Of a stretch of 64,000 bases of DNA, positions 9,722-21,588 are shown in pieces. The stretch lies in the NCBI RefSeq assembly GCF_000734965.1, contig NZ_JMTB01000074.1, positions 26,316 through 90,315 of the forward strand, read 5' to 3'. The stretch comes from Trabulsiella guamensis ATCC 49490 (GTDB taxonomy: Bacteria > Pseudomonadota > Gammaproteobacteria > Enterobacterales > Enterobacteriaceae). The position numbers were made by a program, and so were the translations under genes. Every line of letters starts with the position of its first letter. Position 1 is the stretch's first letter. The notes under the pieces are model-generated. The model had not been told where the DNA came from and searched no databases. It saw only the letters and a program-made list of their open reading frames with translations.

Positions 9722-11179
9722 TTACAGCATCGGCATCGCCAGCTGGACAATGCTAATGAGCGGTTGCGGCCAGACGCCCAGGATCAGCACCAGCAGCGCG
9801 GAGATCAGCACCACGATCCCCCCGGCGCTGTACTGCCAGTTGGTCGGCGCATCGCGATTCAGTTGCTGCGGCGCGCTCAGATACAGACTCACCGCGACGC
9901 GCAGGTAATAGTAGAGACCGATTGCTGAACCAATCACCACTGCCGCCGTCAGCCACCACAGGTGCGCATTCACACCCACTGCCAGCACATAGAATTTACC
10001 GATAAAGCCGAGCGTCATCGGGATCCCCGCCAGTGACAGCATCATCACCGTCATTACCGCCGACAGAATCGGACGGTGCCAGAACAGACCACGGTAGGAG
10101 AACAGAGAATCTGCATCCGGGCCACGGTATGGGCTGGACATCAGGCTCACCACGCCAAACGCGCCGAGGCTACTGAACAAATAACCGGCCAGATAAACAC
10201 CAACCGTTTCCATTGACATCTCGCCACTGTGCAGCGCAATCAGCGCCACCAGCAGGTAGCCGAGATGAGAGATGGAGGAGTAACCGAGCAGACGTTTGAT
10301 GTTAGTCTGACTCAGCGCCATCAGATTACCGAAGATGATAGAGGCGAAGGCGATAATGCCCAGCACTACGCGAACGGCTTCGCTGTCGCCGACCGGCATA
10401 TACAGGAACAGACGCATCACCACACCAAAAATAGCTATCTTGCTGGCAGTTGCCAGGAAGGTAGAGACTGGCGCAGGCGCCCCCTGATACACGTCTGGCG
10501 TCCACAGGTGGAACGGCACCAGCGACAGTTTGAAGCCGAGACCCACGATCATCATGCCCAGACCCGCCAGCAGCAGCGGCTCATGCAGCGCGTTGTCCGC
10601 CAGACTTTTACCGAGCGCCACGAACGACAGGTTGCCGGAATTGGCATACACCAGCGCCATACCGAACAGCAGGAATGACGACGCTGCGGCGGAGAGGATG
10701 GTGTATTTGATGCTCGCTTCCAGAGATCGTTTCTGGCGGAATGCGTAGCCAATCAGGCCGAACAGCGGCAAAGAGATCAGTTCAATACCAAGGAACAGCG
10801 CTGCCAGATGGTTCGCGTTCGCCAGCAGGATCCCCCCCAGCGCCGCAATCAGCACCAGCAGGTAGAACTCTTCTTTGTTGTCGGTGTAGCCTTCAAGCCA
10901 CGGATAGGCAAAGGTACAGGTGGCGAGGCTCGCCAGCAGCACCAGACCGGTGTAGAGCATGGCATAGCCATCAACGCGCATCAGCGGCGTGACGTCCATG
11001 GCTCCGGCCTGTCCAACGTACCAGAGCGACACGAGCGCGACGTTCAGCCCAATGACTGACAGCGTGGCATTGAGAAAATGGTTGCGTCGCCACGCAATGG
11101 AGAGCATCACAACCACCACCGTCAAGCCGACGATCAGCAGCGGTAGCAGCGCGATCAGTTGTTGTGGAGTTATTGTCAT
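9722..11179 (-). CDS. nuoN: NADH-quinone oxidoreductase subunit N
   Basis: Antiporter-like membrane subunit of respiratory complex I; one of three (L, M, N) in the proton-pumping arm. It has 485 residues, as in E. coli, and about 14 predicted membrane helices. Typical signatures are [15 protein letters not shown], with the conserved lysine-containing [10 protein letters not shown] segment, and [23 protein letters not shown]. Last gene of the nuo operon, six bases after nuoM, ending next to a strong terminator. Confidence 0.98.
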   Translation of the reverse strand: MTITPQQLIALLPLLIVGLTVVVVMLSIAWRRNHFLNATLSVIGLNVALVSLWYVGQAGAMDVTPLMRVDGYAMLYTGLVLLASLATCTFAYPWLEGYTDNKEEFYLLVLIAALGGILLANANHLAALFLGIELISLPLFGLIGYAFRQKRSLEASIKYTILSAAASSFLLFGMALVYANSGNLSFVALGKSLADNALHEPLLLAGLGMMIVGLGFKLSLVPFHLWTPDVYQGAPAPVSTFLATASKIAIFGVVMRLFLYMPVGDSEAVRVVLGIIAFASIIFGNLMALSQTNIKRLLGYSSISHLGYLLVALIALHSGEMSMETVGVYLAGYLFSSLGAFGVVSLMSSPYRGPDADSLFSYRGLFWHRPILSAVMTVMMLSLAGIPMTLGFIGKFYVLAVGVNAHLWWLTAAVVIGSAIGLYYYLRVAVSLYLSAPQQLNRDAPTNWQYSAGGIVVLISALLVLILGVWPQPLISIVQLAMPML

Positions 11180-11185
11180 GGCGAT

Positions 11186-12715
11186 TTACGGCCTTGTAGT
11201 AGAAACAGAATTAACAAACCACTGCTGGATATTGCCCATTGCAGAGTGCGAAGTATCCAGAATTGGCTGCGGGTAAAAGCCCAACAGCACCAGCAGCACG
11301 ACCAGCAACAGGATGATAAACAGCTCGCGCAGCGACATCCCCGGCAGTTCTTGTGCCGCAATCTCACTTTTCGCTTTACCGAAGTAAGCGCGATGCAGCA
11401 TCGCCAGTGAGTAAACGGACGCAAAGACCAGACCGAACGTTGAAATCACGGTAATGACCGGCACTACATGGAAGCTGCCGAACAGGATCATGAATTCGCC
11501 GACGAAGTTCCCGGTACCCGGCATACCCAGCGTCGCCACAGCAAAGAACAGTGACAGCGCCGGCAGCCATTTAATTTTGCTCCACAGACCGCCCATCATG
11601 CGCATGTCACGCGTGTGCAGACGTTCATACAACTGACCGCAGATGATGAACAGACCCGCCGCAGACAGACCGTGCGCAATCATCTGGATCACCGCACCCT
11701 GGTAGGCCAACTGGCTACCGGTATAGATTGCAATCAGCACGAAGCCCATGTGCGAGACAGAGGTGTAGGCAATCAGACGCTTGATGTCTGTCTGAGCGAA
11801 GGCCATCCATGCGCCGTAGAAAATGCCAATCACACCCAGCCACATGGCAATCGGCGCGAACTCGGCAGAAGCGTTTGGGAACAGCGGCAGCGAGAAGCGC
11901 AGCAGACCGTAAGCCGCGGTTTTCAGCAAAATCCCCGCAAGGTCAACAGAACCGGCAGTCGGTGCCTGAGAGTGCGCGTCAGGCAACCAGCCATGCAGCG
12001 GTACCACCGGCATTTTCACCGCAAAGGCGATGAAGAAACCGAGCATCAGCAGGTATTCCACGCCGTGAGACATCGGCGTTTTCAGTAAGTCTTCGTAGCT
12101 GAACGTCCAGATGCCGGTAGCGTTGTAGTGCACAAACACCAGCGCCAGAATGGCAATCAGCATCACCAGACCGCTCGCCTGGGTGTAGATGAAGAACTTG
12201 GTTGCCGCCGTGATACGCGTTTTACCGTCTGACGCTTTGTGACCCCACAGCGCAATCAGGAAGTACATCGGCACCAGCATCATTTCCCAGAAGAAGAAGA
12301 ACAGGAACATGTCGATGGCAAGAAACACGCCGATAACGCCGCCCAGGATCCACATCAGGTTGAGGTGGAAAAAGCCCTGGTATTTCTCGATTTCACGCCA
12401 GGAACAGAGTACCGCCAGCACACCGAGCAGACCGGTCAGCACCACCATCAGCAGCGACAAACCGTCAATAGCCAGATGGATGTTGATGCCGAAGCGCGGG
12501 ATCCACGGCAGGATATATTCAGACTGCCACTGAGGAATTCCGGCGGATTGCGTCAGAGAGTAGCCGCCCTGCAACCAGAGTTGCAGGCCTAGCGCCAGCG
12601 TCAGTCCCATCGTGATCAGCGCGATCCAGCGTGGCACCTTCACACCGAAGCGTTCGGTCTGCCAGCAGAGGAAGCCGCCGATAAACGGGATTAAAATTAA
12701 CCAAGGTAATAACAT
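11186..12715 (-). CDS. nuoM: NADH-quinone oxidoreductase subunit M
   Basis: Antiporter-like proton-translocating subunit of complex I, 509 residues, about 14 membrane helices. Signatures include FFFFFWEMMLVPMYFLI with the glutamate of helix 5, KMPVVPLHGWLPDAHSQAP with a conserved lysine, and FAQTDIKRLIAYTSVSHMGF. It sits 41 bases downstream of nuoL and six bases before nuoN. Inner membrane, distal arm. Confidence 0.98.
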   Translation of the reverse strand: MLLPWLILIPFIGGFLCWQTERFGVKVPRWIALITMGLTLALGLQLWLQGGYSLTQSAGIPQWQSEYILPWIPRFGINIHLAIDGLSLLMVVLTGLLGVLAVLCSWREIEKYQGFFHLNLMWILGGVIGVFLAIDMFLFFFFWEMMLVPMYFLIALWGHKASDGKTRITAATKFFIYTQASGLVMLIAILALVFVHYNATGIWTFSYEDLLKTPMSHGVEYLLMLGFFIAFAVKMPVVPLHGWLPDAHSQAPTAGSVDLAGILLKTAAYGLLRFSLPLFPNASAEFAPIAMWLGVIGIFYGAWMAFAQTDIKRLIAYTSVSHMGFVLIAIYTGSQLAYQGAVIQMIAHGLSAAGLFIICGQLYERLHTRDMRMMGGLWSKIKWLPALSLFFAVATLGMPGTGNFVGEFMILFGSFHVVPVITVISTFGLVFASVYSLAMLHRAYFGKAKSEIAAQELPGMSLRELFIILLLVVLLVLLGFYPQPILDTSHSAMGNIQQWFVNSVSTTRP

Positions 12716-12756
12716 AGCTGCGTATGTCCCTTATATTCTAAATTCAGTACTTGAAA

Positions 12757-14598
12757 TCAACGCAATACCATCAACAGCGCCAATACCACCACGGCGCCGA
12801 TGCTCATGGATGCGACATACCAGCGCAGATAACCGTTCTCGCTGAACAGCAGACCTTTACCTGCAAAGCGGGACAGAATTGCCGGAATGTTCATCAGCGC
12901 ATTCAGCGGATCGCGCTTCAGCAGCCATGCAATGCCGAGGAATGGCTTCACAAAGACTTTGTCATACAGCCAGTCGAAGCCCCACGCATTGAACCACCAG
13001 GTTCCCAGCAGACGACCCGGCCCGCTGTTCGCAACGGCAGTAACCAGCGTGCGTTGACCCAGCCACAGCCAGGCGGCGATCAGAATGCCCGCAATTGCTA
13101 CCACGCCGGAGGTGATTTCCAGAGTCATGACGCGGCCATGTTCCAGTTCCGTCGTCTGTGGCAGCACACCCGCCAGCGGCGGCACAATCATTGCGCCAAC
13201 GAAGGTGGAGAGGATCAGCAGCACAATCAGCGGCAGATGATGGGTAACCCCCTTCCCTGCGTGCGCGTGGATCTGCTCTTTGCCGTGGAAGACAATGAAG
13301 ATCATACGGAAGGTATAGAGTGAGGTCATAAACGCCCCGACCAGACCTGCCACCATCAGATTGATATGACCGTTCGCCAACGCACCGGCAAGGATTTCGT
13401 CCTTACTGAAGAAGCCCGCGGTGATAAGCGGCAGCGCAGCCAGCGCGGCGCCCCCCACCAGGAAGCAGACATACACCAGCGGAATCGACTTACGCAGGCC
13501 ACCCATTTTGAAGATGTTCTGTTCGTGATGACAGGCGAGGATCACCGAGCCCGACGACAGGAACAGCAGCGCTTTGAAGAACGCGTGAGTCATCAGGTGG
13601 AAAATGGCTGCATCCCACGCCTGCACGCCCAGCGCCAGGAACATGTAGCCGATCTGGCTCATGGTGGAATAGGCCAACACGCGTTTGATGTCGGTTTGCA
13701 CCAGCGCCGCAAAACCTGCCAGCACCAGCGTGACCGCACCAACGATGCCGACCAGATGCAGAATTTCCGGCGTCATCAGGAACAGGCCGTGTGTACGGGC
13801 AATCAGGTAAACGCCCGCGGTCACCATGGTCGCGGCGTGGATCAGCGCGGAGACAGGCGTCGGGCCCGCCATCGCGTCAGCAAGCCAGGTCTGCAACGGC
13901 AGCTGGGCGGATTTACCGACCGCGCCACCGAGCAGCATCAGCGTGGCCCACATCAACATGTTGTTACCGTTAGCAAAGTGCGCCGGTGCCAGTTCGACCA
14001 TCTCGCGGAAATTCAGGGTGCCCAGCTCGTTGTAGAGAATGAACAGCGCGAACGCGAGGAAAACGTCACCCACACGGGTCACAACGAAGGCTTTAATCGC
14101 CGCCGCACCGTTCTTCGGATCGGTGTAGTAGAAACCGATCAGCAGGTAAGAGCACAGACCCACCCCTTCCCAGCCGAGATACATAAGCAGCAGGTTGTCG
14201 GCCAGTACCAGTACCACCATGCTGGCGATGAACAGGTTGGTGTACGCGAAGAAACGGGAGTACCCCTCTTCACCACGCATATACCAGGAGGCGAACATGT
14301 GGATCAGGAAGCCCACACCGGTGACAACAGACAGCATGGTCAGCGACAGACCATCCAGCACCAGGTTGAAGCCGATGTTGAAGTCACCGACTGACATCCA
14401 GGTCCACAGCGGGACACTGAACGCCTGCTGGCCATTATTGAAGAAATCAACGCCAACAAACGCGGTGACCAGCGCCGCCAGGCCAATCGAACCCACACCG
14501 ACCGTGGCGGACAGGTTTTCCGACCAGCGGCCACGGGTGAAAGCCAGCAGCACAAAGCCAATCAATGGCAAAATTATGGTTAAGGCAAGCATGTTCAT
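12757..14598 (-). CDS. nuoL: NADH-quinone oxidoreductase subunit L
   Basis: Largest antiporter-like membrane subunit of complex I, 613 residues as in E. coli. The core (about residues 60-450) carries [41 protein letters not shown] and [23 protein letters not shown]. The C-terminal 150 residues correspond to the long lateral helix and terminal anchor. The ATG overlaps the nuoK stop by four bases, and 41 bases separate its end from nuoM. Confidence 0.98.
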   Translation of the reverse strand: MNMLALTIILPLIGFVLLAFTRGRWSENLSATVGVGSIGLAALVTAFVGVDFFNNGQQAFSVPLWTWMSVGDFNIGFNLVLDGLSLTMLSVVTGVGFLIHMFASWYMRGEEGYSRFFAYTNLFIASMVVLVLADNLLLMYLGWEGVGLCSYLLIGFYYTDPKNGAAAIKAFVVTRVGDVFLAFALFILYNELGTLNFREMVELAPAHFANGNNMLMWATLMLLGGAVGKSAQLPLQTWLADAMAGPTPVSALIHAATMVTAGVYLIARTHGLFLMTPEILHLVGIVGAVTLVLAGFAALVQTDIKRVLAYSTMSQIGYMFLALGVQAWDAAIFHLMTHAFFKALLFLSSGSVILACHHEQNIFKMGGLRKSIPLVYVCFLVGGAALAALPLITAGFFSKDEILAGALANGHINLMVAGLVGAFMTSLYTFRMIFIVFHGKEQIHAHAGKGVTHHLPLIVLLILSTFVGAMIVPPLAGVLPQTTELEHGRVMTLEITSGVVAIAGILIAAWLWLGQRTLVTAVANSGPGRLLGTWWFNAWGFDWLYDKVFVKPFLGIAWLLKRDPLNALMNIPAILSRFAGKGLLFSENGYLRWYVASMSIGAVVVLALLMVLR

Positions 14599-14897
14599 CC
14601 ACGCAACTCACTTACTGAATCGATGTTCAGATTCTGGCGGCGACGATGGAGCTGCAGCAGCAGCGCCAGGCCAATACTCGCTTCCGCAGCCGCAAGGCTA
14701 ATCGCGAGGATATACATCACCTGACCGTCGGTCTGGCCCCAGTAGCTGCCGGCAACCACAAATGCCAGCGCGGCGGCGTTAATCATGATTTCCAGGCTAA
14801 TCAGCATAAACAGCAGATTGCGGCGGATAACCAGACCGGTAAGACCGAGAACAAACAGGATCGCGGCGAGGATCAGTCCATGTGTTAAGGGGATCAT
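14595..14897 (-). CDS. nuoK: NADH-quinone oxidoreductase subunit K
   Basis: Small three-helix subunit of complex I (100 residues). The two membrane glutamates important for proton pumping are present as Glu36 (ISLEIMIN) and Glu72 (AAAEASIG). Four-base overlaps join it to nuoJ upstream and nuoL downstream, a layout that suggests translational coupling. Confidence 0.98.
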   Translation of the reverse strand: MIPLTHGLILAAILFVLGLTGLVIRRNLLFMLISLEIMINAAALAFVVAGSYWGQTDGQVMYILAISLAAAEASIGLALLLQLHRRRQNLNIDSVSELRG

Positions 14898-15448
14898 GCG
14901 TGTTCCTCCGTTTTTCTTTTCGCGCGGTCATCGGTGCGGTTGCTCAGCACTTCACCGGCGCGATCTTCACGCCCAACGTGGAAGGCGACAACCAGACCCG
15001 CCAGCAGCAGCATAGACGCCAGCTCAACCGCCAGTACGTACGGTCCGAACAGCGTAATGCCGACGGCTTTCGCGCTGATGGCATTGCCATCGATGCCCTG
15101 ATCGTTAAGGCCGAGAATGGCGTACACGATCACTGCCAGCAGTACCGCTGACAGAATAGCCGGGCCAATCCAGATTTGCGGCTGCAGCCATTTGCGTTCC
15201 TGGTCGATTTCTGAGCCGCCCAGGTTGAGCATCATCACCACGAAAACGAACAGCACCATGATGGCCCCGGCATAGACGATGATTTCCAGCGCACCAGCGA
15301 AGTAAGCGCCCAGCGAAAAGAACACCCCGGAGATCGCCAGCAGCGAAATAATCAGGTACAGCAACGCATGCACCGGATTGGTGTGGGTAATCACCCTCAG
15401 GGTAGCCAGGATGGCGATAAGGCCACAGATATAAAAAGCGAATTCCAT
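14894..15448 (-). CDS. nuoJ: NADH-quinone oxidoreductase subunit J
   Basis: Membrane subunit of complex I with five predicted helices (184 residues). The conserved third helix is seen as [20 protein letters not shown]. The C-terminal tail is charged ([15 protein letters not shown]). It starts 11 bases after nuoI and overlaps nuoK by four bases. Confidence 0.97.
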   Translation of the reverse strand: MEFAFYICGLIAILATLRVITHTNPVHALLYLIISLLAISGVFFSLGAYFAGALEIIVYAGAIMVLFVFVVMMLNLGGSEIDQERKWLQPQIWIGPAILSAVLLAVIVYAILGLNDQGIDGNAISAKAVGITLFGPYVLAVELASMLLLAGLVVAFHVGREDRAGEVLSNRTDDRAKRKTEEHA

Positions 15449-15459
15449 TGCCCCTCTCC

Positions 15460-16002
15460 TTACGGTAACAGGCTCTTGACGTCGATAGGTTTGGCTTCGT
15501 TTTCCGCCTCGCCCTTATCTTTGCCGTCGATTGCCATACCCGCCATCCGGTAGAAGTTATATTCCGGGTATTTGCCCGGACCGGAAATCAGCAGATCCTC
15601 TTTCTCGTACACCAGATCCTGACGCTTGTATTCGCCCAGCTCAAAGTCCGGGGTCAACTGAATCGCCGTGGTCGGGCACGCTTCTTCACACAGACCGCAG
15701 AAAATGCAGCGTGAGAAGTTAATGCGGAAAAATTCCGGATACCAGCGGCCATCTTTGGTCTCTGCTTTTTGCAGAGAGATACAGCCTACCGGGCACGCTA
15801 CCGCACACAGGTTACAGGCAACGCAGCGCTCGGAACCGTCCGGGTCGCGCGTCAGTACAATGCGTCCGCGATAACGTGGCGCCAGATAAACCGGCTCCTC
15901 GGGATACATGCGCGTTTCGCGTTTGGCGAACGCATGCAGGCCGATCATCCAGATACTGCGAACCTGGGTGCCGAAGCCTACCAATAATTCTTTTAAGGTC
16001 AT
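15460..16002 (-). CDS. nuoI: NADH-quinone oxidoreductase subunit I (2 x 4Fe-4S)
   Basis: Peripheral-arm ferredoxin-like subunit holding clusters N6a and N6b. It has 180 residues with two classical CxxCxxCxxxCP motifs: cysteines 60, 63, 66, 70 and 99, 102, 105, 109. An N-terminal amphipathic stretch contacts the membrane arm. It lies 14 bases after nuoH and 11 before nuoJ. Confidence 0.98.
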   Translation of the reverse strand: MTLKELLVGFGTQVRSIWMIGLHAFAKRETRMYPEEPVYLAPRYRGRIVLTRDPDGSERCVACNLCAVACPVGCISLQKAETKDGRWYPEFFRINFSRCIFCGLCEEACPTTAIQLTPDFELGEYKRQDLVYEKEDLLISGPGKYPEYNFYRMAGMAIDGKDKGEAENEAKPIDVKSLLP

Positions 16003-16016
16003 GGTCTTTTCACCCC

Positions 16017-16994
16017 TTATTGCGCCTGCCAGAGAATGACAGCCGCCGTTACCAACAAGTTGATCAGCGTCAGCGGCAGGCAGACTTTCCAGCCGAAGGA
16101 CATTACCTGGTCATAACGCGGACGCGGCAATGATGCGCGGATCAAAATGAACATCATCATGAAGAATGCGGTTTTCAGCGCAAACCAGATGAACGGAGGT
16201 AAGAACGGACCATTCCAGCCGCCGAAGAACAGCGTGACGATCAGTGCGGACACGGTGACGATGCCGATATATTCACCCACGAAGAACAGACCGAACTTCA
16301 TGCCGGAATATTCAATGTGGTAACCGTCCGCCAGCTCCTGCTCGGCTTCCGGCTGATCAAACGGGTGACGGTGACATACTGCCACACCCGCGATAGCGAA
16401 AGTCACAAAGCCAAAGAACTGCGGGATGATGTTCCACAGGTGCGCCTGGTTATTGACGATATCAGTCATATTGAATGACCCCGCCTGCGCCACCACGCCC
16501 ATCAGTGACAGACCGAGGAACACTTCATAGCTCAGCGTCTGCGCAGAAGCACGCATCGCGCCCAGCAGCGAGTATTTGTTGTTACTCGACCAGCCGGCAA
16601 ACAGCACAGCGTACACCGCCAGGCCTGCCATCATCAGGAAGAACAGGATACCGATGTTGAGATCAGCCACTACCCAGCTCGGGCTGACCGGAACAATCGC
16701 AAAGGCCAGCAGCAGTGAGGTGAAGGCAATCATCGGCGCCAGCGTGAAGATCACGCGGTCCGAGAAGCGCGGCGTCCAGTCCTCTTTGAAGAACATCTTG
16801 ATCATGTCCGCCACCAGCTGGAGTGAACCACCCCAGCCAACACGGTTCGGTCCATAACGGTTCTGGAACAGGCCGAGCAAACGACGCTCGCCGAAGCTCA
16901 TGAACGCGCCGCAGGTAACCACCACCAGCAGAATGACAACCGCTTTCAGGACGCTTAACAGAATGTCGATAACATCCGGTGTTAACCAACTCAT
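16017..16994 (-). CDS. nuoH: NADH-quinone oxidoreductase subunit H
   Basis: Membrane subunit forming the quinone chamber at the junction of the two arms; 325 residues, about eight helices. The acidic cytoplasmic loop [17 protein letters not shown] (about residues 210-226) and [16 protein letters not shown] near the N-terminus are diagnostic. The ATG overlaps the nuoG stop (ATGA). Confidence 0.98.
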   Translation of the reverse strand: MSWLTPDVIDILLSVLKAVVILLVVVTCGAFMSFGERRLLGLFQNRYGPNRVGWGGSLQLVADMIKMFFKEDWTPRFSDRVIFTLAPMIAFTSLLLAFAIVPVSPSWVVADLNIGILFFLMMAGLAVYAVLFAGWSSNNKYSLLGAMRASAQTLSYEVFLGLSLMGVVAQAGSFNMTDIVNNQAHLWNIIPQFFGFVTFAIAGVAVCHRHPFDQPEAEQELADGYHIEYSGMKFGLFFVGEYIGIVTVSALIVTLFFGGWNGPFLPPFIWFALKTAFFMMMFILIRASLPRPRYDQVMSFGWKVCLPLTLINLLVTAAVILWQAQ

Positions 16995-19717
16995 GCTTTG
17001 GCCTCCTGCAGATTGTCAATTCGCGCCCCGGTCAGTACCGGCGCAATGCCCGGCATGCCCATCGGTAATCCTACCTGCCCTGCCGTCAGCCCTTCGGAAA
17101 GGACGACCGGCAGACGAATAGTCTGACCTTCATAGCTGAAAGCTACGGTCGCGCCCGAGTTCACGCCCAGTTTCGCGGCATCAGCCGGGTTGAGCTTGAT
17201 GTACGGCTGCGGCATGCGGCTCTGGAAGACCGGTGAGCGCTGCGACAGTTCATCGCTGCCGAACAGATGGTAGTACGGCGCGATACGCCATTTACCCTCT
17301 TCCGCCTGGAAGCCCGCCGGTACGGTGGTGAAGTAATCAAGTCCGGTGTCGGAGGCTTCGATCAGACGCACGCCCGGATCGCCATGACGCAATTTGCCGC
17401 CCACCTCGTCCTGGAATTTGTTCCAGGCTTGCGGGGAGTTCCAGCCCGGCGCCCAGGCGAACGGAATTTGCGAACGCGGTGCAGATGGCTGGTTGTTCCC
17501 TTCCATTGAGAAGGCGAACATGGTGTCTTTATCCTGCGGCTGACGCGGTTCGTGAACGCTGATGTTCGCACGCATCGCCGTACGACCGCTGTAACGGTGC
17601 GGTTCACGCGCAAGTTTCTGACCGCGAATACGGAAGGTGGCGTCTGGCGCAGCATCTTTGATACCGGCGAACTGCGGCAGTTTTTCAATGACTGCGTCGA
17701 TCACGTGGTCAAGCTGCGTCCAGTCGACTTCGCGGTTTTCCACCGTGCTGTGCAGCGAATGCAGCCAGCGCCAGCTTTCCAGCATCACGTTGCTGTTGTC
17801 GTAGTACGCCGGGTCATACACCTGGAAGAAGCGCTGTGCGCGGCCTTCGTTGTTGATGACCGTACCGTCGCTTTCGGCAAAGCTCGCGGCGGAAAGCACC
17901 AGATGCGCTTTTTCCATGATCGCGGTGCGCTGATGGTCAACCACCATCACCAACGGCGCTTTCGCCAGCGCAGCGTCAACGCGCGCAGCAGAAGCGTGGC
18001 GGTGGAGATCATTTTCCAGCACGATAACCGCGTCGGCAGCGCCGCTTTCCAGTTCATCAAGCGCAGCTTCCAGCGAGCCACCGTCCATCATGCCGAGACC
18101 GACGCTGTTAACCGCACGGGCAACCATCGTCACACCGACGTCGGCGCCACGGCCTTTCAGCGCTTTGGCAACGTTCGCTGCCGCCTGAAGCATTTCCGCG
18201 CTTCCGGCGTTCGTCCCGGAGATAATCAGTGGTTTTTTCGCGCCCGCCAGTGCCTGAACGATAACGTCCACTTTGCCTTTTAGATCATTGCTCAGACCGT
18301 CGACCGCCGGTGCGCTGTTGTCCAGTGCGTGGGCGATAGCGAAACCTAAGCGCGCCTGATCTTCGACCGGCGCGCGGTAGGTCCACGCAGCGATGTCGTC
18401 CAGACGGGTGTTATCAACGTTAGTGACAAACAGCGGATGTTTCGCACGCTGACCGATGTTAAGGATGGCCGCAATCTGCCAGTCAGCCACTTTTTGTGCC
18501 GCTGCCATTTCGCGCGCTTTGCCTTTCACCGCCTGGCGCACCGCCAGCGCAACGCGTGCGCCGGTCTGGGTGATGTCTTCGCCAAGCACCAGCACTGCAT
18601 CGTAAGATTCAATCTCACGCAGCGACGGTGTATGAACGCCCGATTCGCGCAGCACTTTCAGCATCAGTTGCAGACGCGCCTGTTCACCTTTGGCGATACC
18701 GGTATAGAAGTTCTCCGCCCCAACCAGCTCACGCAATGCGAAGTTGCTTTCGATGCTGGCGCGCGGGGAGCCGATACCGATCACTTTCTTCGACTGACGC
18801 AGAATGTCTGCCGCGCCCTGCATCGCCTGTTCGGCGTTGAGGGTGATCAGATCATCGCCACGACGCTGCACCGGCTGACGCGGACGGTCTTTCAGGTTCA
18901 CATAGCCGTAGCCAAAACGACCGCGGTCGCAGAGGAAGTAGTGGTTAACGGTACCGTTGTAACGGTTTTCGATGCGACGCAGTTCGCCGTAACGTTCACC
19001 CGGGCTGGTGTTACAGCCGATGGAGCACTGCTGGCAGATGCTTGGCGCAAACTGCATGTCCCATTTACGGTTGTAACGCTCGGAGTGCGTTTTATCGGTG
19101 AAGACGCCGGTCGGGCAGATTTCCACCAGGTTGCCTGAGAATTCGCTTTCCAGCGTACCGTCTTCCGGACGACCAAAGTAGACGTTGTCATGCGCGCCAT
19201 AAACGCCCAGATCGCTGCCGTCCGCGTAATCTTTGTAGTAACGCACACAGCGGTAGCAGGCGATGCAACGGTTCATTTCGTGCGAAATGAACGGCCCCAA
19301 ATCCTGATTGCGGTGGGTACGTTTGGTGAAACGGTAGCGACGGAAGCTGTGACCAGTCATGACGGTCATATCCTGCAGGTGGCAGTTGCCGCCCTCTTCA
19401 CAGACCGGGCAATCGTGCGGGTGGTTGGTCATCAACCACTCGACCACGCTCTCGCGGAACTGTTTCGCTTCGTCGTCATCAATAGAGATAAAAGTGCCGT
19501 CAGATGCCGGTGTCATACAGGACATCACCAGGCGGCCACGCGTGTCTTCCGCGTTTTGATATTGCTTCACCGCACACTGGCGGCAAGCCCCAACGCTTCC
19601 CAGCGCCGGATGCCAGCAAAAGTAAGGAATATCAAGGCCAAGCGAGAGACAAGCCTGTAGCAGGTTGTCCGCCCCGTTCACCTCATATTCTTTGCCGTCT
19701 ACATGGATCGTAGCCAT
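16991..19717 (-). CDS. nuoG: NADH-quinone oxidoreductase subunit G
   Basis: Largest peripheral subunit of complex I, 908 residues from the second of two close ATGs. That start has GGAAG at seven bases and matches the K-12 N-terminus MATIHVDG; the ATG two codons upstream is too close to the ribosome-binding site. An N-terminal 2Fe-2S ferredoxin domain ([17 protein letters not shown]) is followed by 4Fe-4S sites, including CIACYRC and the enterobacterial extra cluster in [10 protein letters not shown], then a molybdopterin-oxidoreductase-like domain. It lies 31 bases after nuoF. Confidence 0.97.
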   Translation of the reverse strand: MATIHVDGKEYEVNGADNLLQACLSLGLDIPYFCWHPALGSVGACRQCAVKQYQNAEDTRGRLVMSCMTPASDGTFISIDDDEAKQFRESVVEWLMTNHPHDCPVCEEGGNCHLQDMTVMTGHSFRRYRFTKRTHRNQDLGPFISHEMNRCIACYRCVRYYKDYADGSDLGVYGAHDNVYFGRPEDGTLESEFSGNLVEICPTGVFTDKTHSERYNRKWDMQFAPSICQQCSIGCNTSPGERYGELRRIENRYNGTVNHYFLCDRGRFGYGYVNLKDRPRQPVQRRGDDLITLNAEQAMQGAADILRQSKKVIGIGSPRASIESNFALRELVGAENFYTGIAKGEQARLQLMLKVLRESGVHTPSLREIESYDAVLVLGEDITQTGARVALAVRQAVKGKAREMAAAQKVADWQIAAILNIGQRAKHPLFVTNVDNTRLDDIAAWTYRAPVEDQARLGFAIAHALDNSAPAVDGLSNDLKGKVDVIVQALAGAKKPLIISGTNAGSAEMLQAAANVAKALKGRGADVGVTMVARAVNSVGLGMMDGGSLEAALDELESGAADAVIVLENDLHRHASAARVDAALAKAPLVMVVDHQRTAIMEKAHLVLSAASFAESDGTVINNEGRAQRFFQVYDPAYYDNSNVMLESWRWLHSLHSTVENREVDWTQLDHVIDAVIEKLPQFAGIKDAAPDATFRIRGQKLAREPHRYSGRTAMRANISVHEPRQPQDKDTMFAFSMEGNNQPSAPRSQIPFAWAPGWNSPQAWNKFQDEVGGKLRHGDPGVRLIEASDTGLDYFTTVPAGFQAEEGKWRIAPYYHLFGSDELSQRSPVFQSRMPQPYIKLNPADAAKLGVNSGATVAFSYEGQTIRLPVVLSEGLTAGQVGLPMGMPGIAPVLTGARIDNLQEAKA

Positions 19718-19748
19718 TAGCATGCTTCCAAAATTAATAAAGCTTTGA

Positions 19749-21086
19749 TTACCAGCGCGTCTTCAGCAGGTTCGGCTGGATCCCGTCAATCAGATGGGTA
19801 TTGCTGAACTGCTGCCTGATGCCTGCTTCGAATTCGTCACGGAAATATTTGATAGCACTCTGCAACGGCTCAACCGCACCTGGCGCATGCGCACAGAAGG
19901 TTTTGCCCGGGCCGAGGAAGCGGCACAGTTGCTCAAGCGTTTCGATATCACCCGGCTGGCCTTCACCACGTTCGATAGCACGCAGGATCTTCACGCTCCA
20001 CGGCAGGCCATCACGGCACGGCGTACACCAGCCACAGGACTCGCGTGCGAAGAACTCTTCCAGGTTGCGCACCAACGACACCATGTTGATCTCGTGGTCA
20101 ACGGCCATCGCCAGCGCCGTACCCAGACGGCTGCCCGCTTTACCAATGCTTTCAAACTCCATTGGCAGGTCGAGGTGCGCCTCTGTCAGGAAGTCAGTTC
20201 CCGCGCCACCTGGCTGCCAGGCTTTAAATTTGAGGCCGTCACGCATGCCGCCCGCGTAGTCTTCGAGAATTTCACGCGCGGTGGTGCCAAACGGCAGTTC
20301 CCAGACACCCGGATTTTTCACGCGACCGGAGAAGCCCATCAGCTTGGTGCCAGCATCTTTGCTCTTCGAGATGTTCTGATACCATTCGACGCCGTTTTCC
20401 AGAATCGCCGGGACGTTACACAGCGTTTCAACGTTATTGACGCAGGTCGGCTTGCCCCATACGCCGGAGCTGGCCGGGAACGGCGGCTTAGAGCGTGGGT
20501 TTGCGCGACGACCTTCGAGGGAGTTAATCAGCGCAGTCTCTTCACCGCAGATATAACGCCCTGCCCCGGTGTGCACGAACAGTTCGAAGTCGAACCCGGT
20601 GCCGAGAATGTTTTTGCCAAGCAGACCCGCTTCGGTGGCTTCGGCAATCGCACGACGCAGGTTTGCCGCCGCTTCGATGTACTCGCCGCGCAGGAAGATG
20701 TAGCCACGGTACGCTTTCAGCGCAAAGGCGGAGATCAGCATGCCTTCCACCAGCAGGTGCGGCAGTTGCTCCATCAGCAGGCGGTCTTTATAGGTGCCCG
20801 GTTCCATTTCATCGGCATTACACAGCAGGTAACGGATGTTCATGGATTCGTCTTTCGGCATCAGGCTCCACTTAAGACCGGTGGAAAAACCCGCGCCGCC
20901 ACGCCCTTTCAGGCCAGCGTCTTTTACCGCGTTGACGATCTCGTCCGGCGCCATACCTGCGAGCGCTTTACGCGCGCCGGCATAGCCGTTTTTGCTCTGA
21001 TACTCATCCAGCCATACCGGCTGTTTGTCATCGCGCAGACGCCATGTCAGCGGATGCGTTTCAGGAGTCAAAATAATGTTTTTCAT
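19749..21086 (-). CDS. nuoF: NADH-quinone oxidoreductase subunit F (NADH/FMN site)
   Basis: Diaphorase subunit of 445 residues that oxidises NADH via FMN and passes electrons to the N3 4Fe-4S cluster. The glycine-rich NADH/FMN region is [13 protein letters not shown] (about residues 61-73) with [13 protein letters not shown] further on; the cluster motif [12 protein letters not shown] is near residue 350, with the fourth cysteine in TFCAHAPG. The ATG overlaps the nuoE stop by one base (TAATG). Confidence 0.98.
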   Translation of the reverse strand: MKNIILTPETHPLTWRLRDDKQPVWLDEYQSKNGYAGARKALAGMAPDEIVNAVKDAGLKGRGGAGFSTGLKWSLMPKDESMNIRYLLCNADEMEPGTYKDRLLMEQLPHLLVEGMLISAFALKAYRGYIFLRGEYIEAAANLRRAIAEATEAGLLGKNILGTGFDFELFVHTGAGRYICGEETALINSLEGRRANPRSKPPFPASSGVWGKPTCVNNVETLCNVPAILENGVEWYQNISKSKDAGTKLMGFSGRVKNPGVWELPFGTTAREILEDYAGGMRDGLKFKAWQPGGAGTDFLTEAHLDLPMEFESIGKAGSRLGTALAMAVDHEINMVSLVRNLEEFFARESCGWCTPCRDGLPWSVKILRAIERGEGQPGDIETLEQLCRFLGPGKTFCAHAPGAVEPLQSAIKYFRDEFEAGIRQQFSNTHLIDGIQPNLLKTRW

Positions 21087-21586
21087 TATTTATACCGCTC
21101 CAGCAAGTCAGGGATGGCGTCCGGCGTCAGATGACTGTGCGTATCGTCGTCAATCATCATGGTCGGCCCTTTGTCGCAGTTACCCAGACAGCAGGTCGGC
21201 AGCAGGGTAAAGCGGCCATCAAAGGTGGTCTGGCCCGGGGTAATCTTCAGGTGTCGTTCAATAGCTGACTGAATGCCCTGATAACCCGTGATGTGGCACA
21301 CTACACTGTCGCAATAGCGGATCACGTGACGACCCACCGGCTGACGGAAGATCTGGCTATAGAACGTCGCAACGCCTTCTACGTCGCTGGCCGGGATATC
21401 CAGCACCTCAGCAATCGCATAGATTGCGCCGTCTGGCACCCAACCACGCTGTTTCTGAACAATTTTCAGCGCTTCAATGGACGCCGCACGCGGGTCTTCG
21501 TAGTGGTGCTTCTCGTGCTCAATGGCCTCACGCTCTGCCGCACTCAGCTCAAAAGCCTCGGTTTGTGGTTGTTGATTCTCGTGCAT
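21086..21586 (-). CDS. nuoE: NADH-quinone oxidoreductase subunit E (2Fe-2S)
   Basis: Thioredoxin-like subunit holding the N1a 2Fe-2S cluster; 166 residues. The cluster cysteines Cys92 and Cys97 ([10 protein letters not shown]), Cys133 and Cys137 ([11 protein letters not shown]) are all present. It starts two bases after the nuoCD stop and overlaps the nuoF start. Confidence 0.98.
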   Translation of the reverse strand: MHENQQPQTEAFELSAAEREAIEHEKHHYEDPRAASIEALKIVQKQRGWVPDGAIYAIAEVLDIPASDVEGVATFYSQIFRQPVGRHVIRYCDSVVCHITGYQGIQSAIERHLKITPGQTTFDGRFTLLPTCCLGNCDKGPTMMIDDDTHSHLTPDAIPDLLERYK

Positions 21587-21588
21587 AA

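Noticed and set aside
13366..14394. 342-codon open frame antisense to nuoL (and 33191-34243 antisense to ackA, 61790-62815 antisense to fabB)
   Set aside because: Each mirrors a conserved gene and has the Arg/Gln/His-rich composition typical of antisense frames.
19794..21134. 446-codon open frame on the plus strand, antisense to nuoF
   Set aside because: It lies entirely over the highly conserved nuoF gene; GC-rich codon bias of nuoF keeps the opposite frame open. No ribosome-binding site and no recognisable protein family.
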